Positions 6,312-8,628 of a stretch of 8,628 bases of DNA are shown here, piece by piece. How positions within the stretch are numbered: the stretch's first letter is position 1; each line of letters starts with the position of its first letter. A program made the translations under genes and the position numbers. This DNA comes from Pseudomonadota bacterium. GTDB taxonomy: Bacteria; Pseudomonadota; Alphaproteobacteria; Rhizobiales; Beijerinckiaceae. The notes under the pieces are model-generated. The model searched no databases. It was given only the letters and a program-made list of their open reading frames with translations, and was not told where the DNA came from. The DNA lies in assembly GCA_023452965.1 (NCBI GenBank), contig JAEXUU010000294.1, positions 1-8,628 of the forward strand. Reading direction: 5' to 3'.

Positions 6312-7096
6312 GGTTCGGCGATTTCCGTGCCCAGGGAAGTCAGCGGATACGATTCTCGGCGAACCGGCTAGCGCCCTTCCCAGACGCTTGGCCGGAACTG
6401 ACTAGCACGCGGCAACCTCCGCTCTTTGCGCTGGATTGCACGGACAATTCACTCGCTGGTCGCCGGCTGAGCCATCGTGCCATCGCTGTCGTAGGGTCAC
6501 CGCGGATTGCGCATTGCGGCAGACTATCACCGCCAAGCCCCCGCCCACCATCGATAGATGTCCATCACCATCATAAGCGCTGACAGGGTGAAGGTGTCAT
6601 GGTTGGGGAGGGCGGCGCTGACCTCTTCTCTCCCATGGCTGCGGCGGATCGGGCGCCCATGACGATGTCGCAGCAAAACGCATCAGTCGCCAAGCGAGCA
6701 GCCAATCGGGCCGATCTCGCGATCAAACCCGCCGTCGTGCTGACTGCCCTTAGTGAGGTCGATCAGCGCTTCCAGGCTAATGCTCTTGCGTGCCAGCCTG
6801 TCCCTCTCTGCCTCACCGGCGGTGAGGGCAGCTCGCGATCACGAGGCGGAGCGACAGTGCTGCGCACGTCACGAGAATACGTCGAAGCGCTCCTGATCTC
6901 TCTGTCCAATTTGGTCTGCAGCTTTTGCTTTCGCTGGGCGTTCCTCGATTTGCTTCGATTCGCCCGTGGGCACGGGGGCTCCGCCGTAGGTTGGGTGGCC
7001 ATCGCCGGACTGCTTATCGCTCGTTCGCAGCGGTCACCTACGGGGCGCGCGGTCACGCGCTTGTGAACACCCGGTAGCGTCCTGCGCATCGTCCAG
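6312..7096. other. 785-bp interval with no gene I can support
   Basis: Two overlapping frames are open here (plus strand 6599-7066, minus strand 6763-7155), but neither has a convincing ribosome site, a recognisable motif or a composition like the flanking genes. A third minus-strand frame, roughly 6694-6845, encodes a hydrophilic stretch (EAERDRLARKSISLEALIDL) that ends at a TGA but has no start codon; it might be the tail of a decayed gene. An 8-bp direct repeat, GCGGTCAC, occurs at 7030-7037 and 7049-7056. The promoter of the acetyltransferase gene should lie just right of 6311, but no clear -35/-10 pair is visible. Confidence 0.5.
6808..6831. repeat. Inverted repeat able to form a GC-rich hairpin
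   Basis: CTGCCTCACC (6808-6817) and GGTGAGGGCAG (6821-6831) pair over ten positions, with one bulged G, around a GGC loop. There is no T-run on either side, so it is not a typical terminator. It lies in the gene-free interval and its role is unknown. Confidence 0.3.
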
Positions 7097-7227
7097 AGCC
7101 TTAAAACTAAGAAATTATTACTAACGGCGTAAACTGATTGATACGGGCGAAGCATCTAGAGAAATCGATAGATAAAAATAGAACACCGAAATCCTGCCGA
7201 AGGGCAGTATGCTCTGTTCGCAAGACC

Positions 7228-7256
7228 TTGACGTCCTGTGATTTCAAATCTTTAAT
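7228..7256 (+). promoter_or_regulatory. Sigma-70-like promoter TTGACG-N17-TTTAAT
   Basis: A -35 box TTGACG (7228-7233) and a -10 box TTTAAT (7251-7256) each match the consensus at five of six bases and are separated by exactly 17 bp. They lie in a markedly AT-richer stretch (about 7097-7290). Transcription would start near 7263 and give a leader of about 74 nt to the ATG at 7337. No better-fitting pair was seen in the interval. Confidence 0.55.
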
Positions 7257-7266
7257 CTCTGTGATT
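7236..7266 (+). repeat. Direct repeat CTGTGATT around the -10 box
   Basis: CTGTGATT occurs at 7236-7243, within the promoter spacer, and again at 7259-7266, over the expected transcription start, with 23 bp between starts (a little over two helical turns). Such a placement would suit a repressor site, but two 8-mers in AT-rich DNA could also arise by chance. Confidence 0.25.
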
Positions 7267-7336
7267 CGTTGTTGGTTTTGGCGGAAGGTACCGAATTCTA
7301 AGGCTCCGGCAGTTCGAAACAACCTGTGGAGGCGTC

Positions 7337-7612
7337 ATGGCTTTCAAGGCGACGGATTTCGGCCTCAAGATTTCGACGACTGGCGACAAGAATATGCTGA
7401 GCGCCCGGCCAGGCCATGTCCTGGCTGGCGGTACGGGGGGCATGAGCAGCCCCATCCCAGACACCCCAGGCATGTGCATCCGGCTGGGCAGCAGCCGCGC
7501 CGCCATTCCCATGTGCGTGCTTCGAGGGCGAGCGCGTCGGGCTTTCCACGTCTCGGAAGGCCGCTCGATCGGCCTAGGCCGACGCGGGTGCGCTTTCAAG
7601 GGCTCACGCTAA
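7337..7612 (+). CDS. Orphan 91-residue hypothetical protein with its own promoter
   Basis: The ATG at 7337 is preceded by GGAGG (7328-7332) with a 4-nt gap, and a good promoter lies about 80-110 bp upstream, so the start of this gene is better supported than its product. The product is basic and Gly/Arg-rich, with a hydrophilic N-terminus (MAFKATDFGLKISTTGDKN), a glycine cluster GGTGG at 31-35, Pro-rich residues 39-45, and cysteines at 47, 60 and 85. It has no signal peptide or membrane segment and I recognise no domain. From about residue 60 onward Arg, Gly and Ser dominate, which looks like out-of-frame GC-rich DNA. So the original gene may have been frameshifted or may be shorter than the open frame. 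The G+C content jumps from AT-rich in the leader to GC-rich in the ORF. Function unknown. Confidence 0.45.
   Translation: MAFKATDFGLKISTTGDKNMLSARPGHVLAGGTGGMSSPIPDTPGMCIRLGSSRAAIPMCVLRGRARRAFHVSEGRSIGLGRRGCAFKGSR
7569..7582. repeat. Perfect 14-bp palindrome
   Basis: TCGGCCTAGGCCGA reads identically on both strands. It lies near the 3' end of the small ORF 7337-7612 and about 35 bp before a second inverted repeat. It could be a site for a dimeric protein or simply a GC-rich coincidence. Confidence 0.3.
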
Positions 7613-7616
7613 CAAG

Positions 7617-7634
7617 GGCGCCTCACTTGGCGCC
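7617..7634 (+). terminator. GGCGCC-loop-GGCGCC hairpin, weak terminator candidate
   Basis: GGCGCC (7617-7622) and GGCGCC (7629-7634) form a 6-bp GC-only stem with a TCACTT loop, starting 4 bp after the stop of the 91-residue ORF. The following bases (ATCCTGATTTCG) hold only a short T-run at a distance, so intrinsic termination would be inefficient. The position just after the ORF is the main argument. Confidence 0.35.
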
Positions 7635-7675
7635 ATCCTGATTTCGCCTGTGCCTGCGCCTGAATAGATGCCCGT

Positions 7676-7894
7676 TCACAACGAGCGCGAAACGCAGGGC
7701 TGCCACATGTCTGTCATCTGCCGCGTTGTTCTCACGAAAACCTCCTTTGCATTGCGCCGTCGCATGGCTCGGCGATGCCTCTCGGTCAACGCGGTTGCAA
7801 GATGAATCGAATTTAGATCCCGCGGACCATCTCGTTTCGTCAGTAATCCCTGCTCTTGAAACATCTTGTCGGTCAGATCCGAGACAAAACGCAT
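7676..7894 (-). CDS. Weak hypothetical ORF, 72 residues
   Basis: This is the only ORF of note in the interval 7635-7940. The product is hydrophilic and strongly basic in its second half (ERHRRAMRRRNAKEVF), with a plausible helical N-terminal part (MRFVSDLTDKMFQEQGLL). It has no signal peptide, membrane segment or domain that I know. There is no clear Shine-Dalgarno before the ATG; the frame stays open for about twelve codons upstream of it, to an in-frame TAG. The amino-acid mix is more protein-like than that of most chance frames in this window, which is why it is listed, but a non-coding interval is as likely. Confidence 0.28.
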   Translation of the reverse strand: MRFVSDLTDKMFQEQGLLTKRDGPRDLNSIHLATALTERHRRAMRRRNAKEVFVRTTRQMTDMWQPCVSRSL

Positions 7895-7940
7895 TCTGAG
7901 GTTCTTGCCTGCTGATTCAACCCTCTGTGACTATAATCCA

Positions 7941-7945
7941 GGGAG
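7941..7945 (+). promoter_or_regulatory. Shine-Dalgarno that fixes the autotransporter start
   Basis: GGGAG lies 7 nt before the ATG at 7953. A closer ATG at 7948 is out of frame with the long open frame, so 7953 is chosen. Confidence 0.6.
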
Positions 7946-7952
7946 ATATGCG

Positions 7953-8628
7953 ATGCGGAGCTGCAGCAGCGAAGTAATCAAGGGGCTAAAAAGGATTACC
8001 TTTCTGGGTGCGACGAGTCTCTCTGCAATTGCTGCATACTCCAGTCTCTTTCCCTCGCCATCATGGGCCGCCTGCACCAACGGACCGGGCAATTATACCG
8101 GTGAGGTAACGTGCACCAGCGCGGGCGCCGTGAATTTCACGATGACCGGCCCGGCGACGATAACCGTCCCGAATGCGGCTGTGGTCCACAACGGTATTCT
8201 CGCGGAGGTTACCGGAAATGCTGCCTCGGGGACAGCGACTGTCAGCGATACGACAGTCATAAATAACAATACAACATACCCGTCCATCGGTGTGTACATG
8301 CTGATATCGTCGTTCAGTTCGGCCGGAAACGGTACGCTGACGATGACGGGAACCAATTCCGTGACGACTGCAAATGGAACGTCCGTTGAGACAAATGTTC
8401 GCGGAACCGGAAGTGCCACAACGAACATATCCGGGACGATCACTGTCAATAGCCTTGTGACGAATACCGACGACAACGATGGCATCGAGACCACGACGCA
8501 TGGCGGCGGAAACGCCACGCTGAACATGCCGGACGCATCGGGCACGGTCAACGTCAAGGGCGGCAACGGGATACTGATCGATTCTCTCGCCGCTGGCGGA
8601 AACATCAGCGGAAATGTCGGATCCGGCC
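7953..8628 (+). CDS. Autotransporter-like surface protein, N-terminal part, runs off the window
   Basis: From the ATG at 7953 the frame is open to the right edge (225 codons visible). Residues 1-40 form an extended signal peptide: a basic n-region (Lys11, Lys14, Arg15), a hydrophobic core at about 16-34, and likely cleavage after Ser-Trp-Ala at 38-40. The mature part starts ACTNGPGNYTGEVTC, with Cys42 and Cys55 able to pair. What follows is rich in Thr, Asn, Gly, Ser and Val with short recurring units such as AGNGTLTMTG, SATTNISGTITV and GGGNATLNM, the texture of a beta-helical passenger. In autotransporters (type V secretion) such a passenger is carried to the cell surface by a C-terminal beta-barrel, which here would lie beyond the window. 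Codons are more AT-rich than in the neighbouring genes (runs like ATA AAT AAC AAT ACA). It could instead be an adhesin using another secretion route. Confidence 0.78.
   Translation, partial: MRSCSSEVIKGLKRITFLGATSLSAIAAYSSLFPSPSWAACTNGPGNYTGEVTCTSAGAVNFTMTGPATITVPNAAVVHNGILAEVTGNAASGTATVSDTTVINNNTTYPSIGVYMLISSFSSAGNGTLTMTGTNSVTTANGTSVETNVRGTGSATTNISGTITVNSLVTNTDDNDGIETTTHGGGNATLNMPDASGTVNVKGGNGILIDSLAAGGNISGNVGSG

Noticed and set aside
6599..7066. Plus-strand open frame of 155 codons in the gene-free interval
   Set aside because: Poor ribosome site, no recognisable domain, and a competing minus-strand frame of similar quality over the same bases.
7270..7330. Possible tRNA fragment or attachment site because of GTTCGAAAC
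   Set aside because: The bases flanking TTCGAAA do not form a T-stem and no acceptor or anticodon arm can be drawn.
7337..7612. Reading the 91-residue ORF as a peptide natural-product precursor
   Set aside because: There is a glycine cluster and cysteines, but no maturation enzyme, transporter or known leader motif in the window.
7932..7937. Perfect TATAAT upstream of the autotransporter-like gene
   Set aside because: It would start transcription near 7944, inside the GGGAG ribosome site at 7941-7945, and there is no TTGACA-like box at 16-19 bp (the nearest, TTGCCT at 7905, is 21 bp away).
8061..8605. Two minus-strand open frames of 146 and 170 codons opposite the autotransporter-like gene
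   Set aside because: They mirror the repetitive Thr/Asn/Gly codons of the plus strand; the plus frame has a signal peptide and a good ribosome site.

Overview
The window is GC-rich DNA (most coding stretches look well above 60% G+C by eye) from what is probably an alphaproteobacterium of the Hyphomicrobiales (Bradyrhizobium, Bosea or Rhodopseudomonas type). This rests on codon use and on the gene set: a DUF1254/DUF1214 protein, a rhizobial-style HdeA-like protein, a fused acyl-CoA synthetase/GNAT acetyltransferase and a large autotransporter-like surface protein. Genus level is inference. Both ends of the window cut through genes.

Left part, plus strand (1-2344): a DUF1254/DUF1214 protein that enters from the left, a periplasmic HdeA/HdeB-family protein, a strong hairpin, and a small lipoprotein. 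These three lie close together and all but the first (whose start is missing) show an export signal, so this looks like a small cell-envelope or periplasmic stress cluster. It is followed by the broken C-terminal tail of a DUF4239-type membrane protein, now a relic.

Middle part, minus strand (2420-6311): read 5' to 3' on the minus strand, a large Pat/YfiQ-like protein acetyltransferase (NDP-forming acyl-CoA synthetase domains fused to GNAT), then a tightly fitted 77-residue uncharacterised ORF, then a diheme c-type cytochrome of the thiosulfate dehydrogenase (TsdA) type. The spacing (8 nt, then an ATGA overlap with the long form of the cytochrome ORF) allows a single transcript, but a functional link between the acetyltransferase and the cytochrome is not evident.

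Right part (6312-8628): about 0.8 kb with no gene I can defend, then a distinctly AT-richer stretch (about 7097-7290) that contains a good sigma-70-like promoter. That promoter leads into a small orphan ORF with a Shine-Dalgarno sequence (7337-7612). Next is a mostly empty interval with one weak minus-strand ORF. At the right edge is the start of a secreted, Thr/Asn/Gly-rich repetitive protein that looks like the passenger of an autotransporter. It has no stop before the window ends.

I found no CRISPR array, tRNA, rRNA, intact insertion sequence or recognisable defence system. The most promising less-described items are the promoter-driven orphan ORF at 7337, the 77-residue ORF wedged between acetyltransferase and cytochrome, and the altered synthetase motifs of the acetyltransferase.
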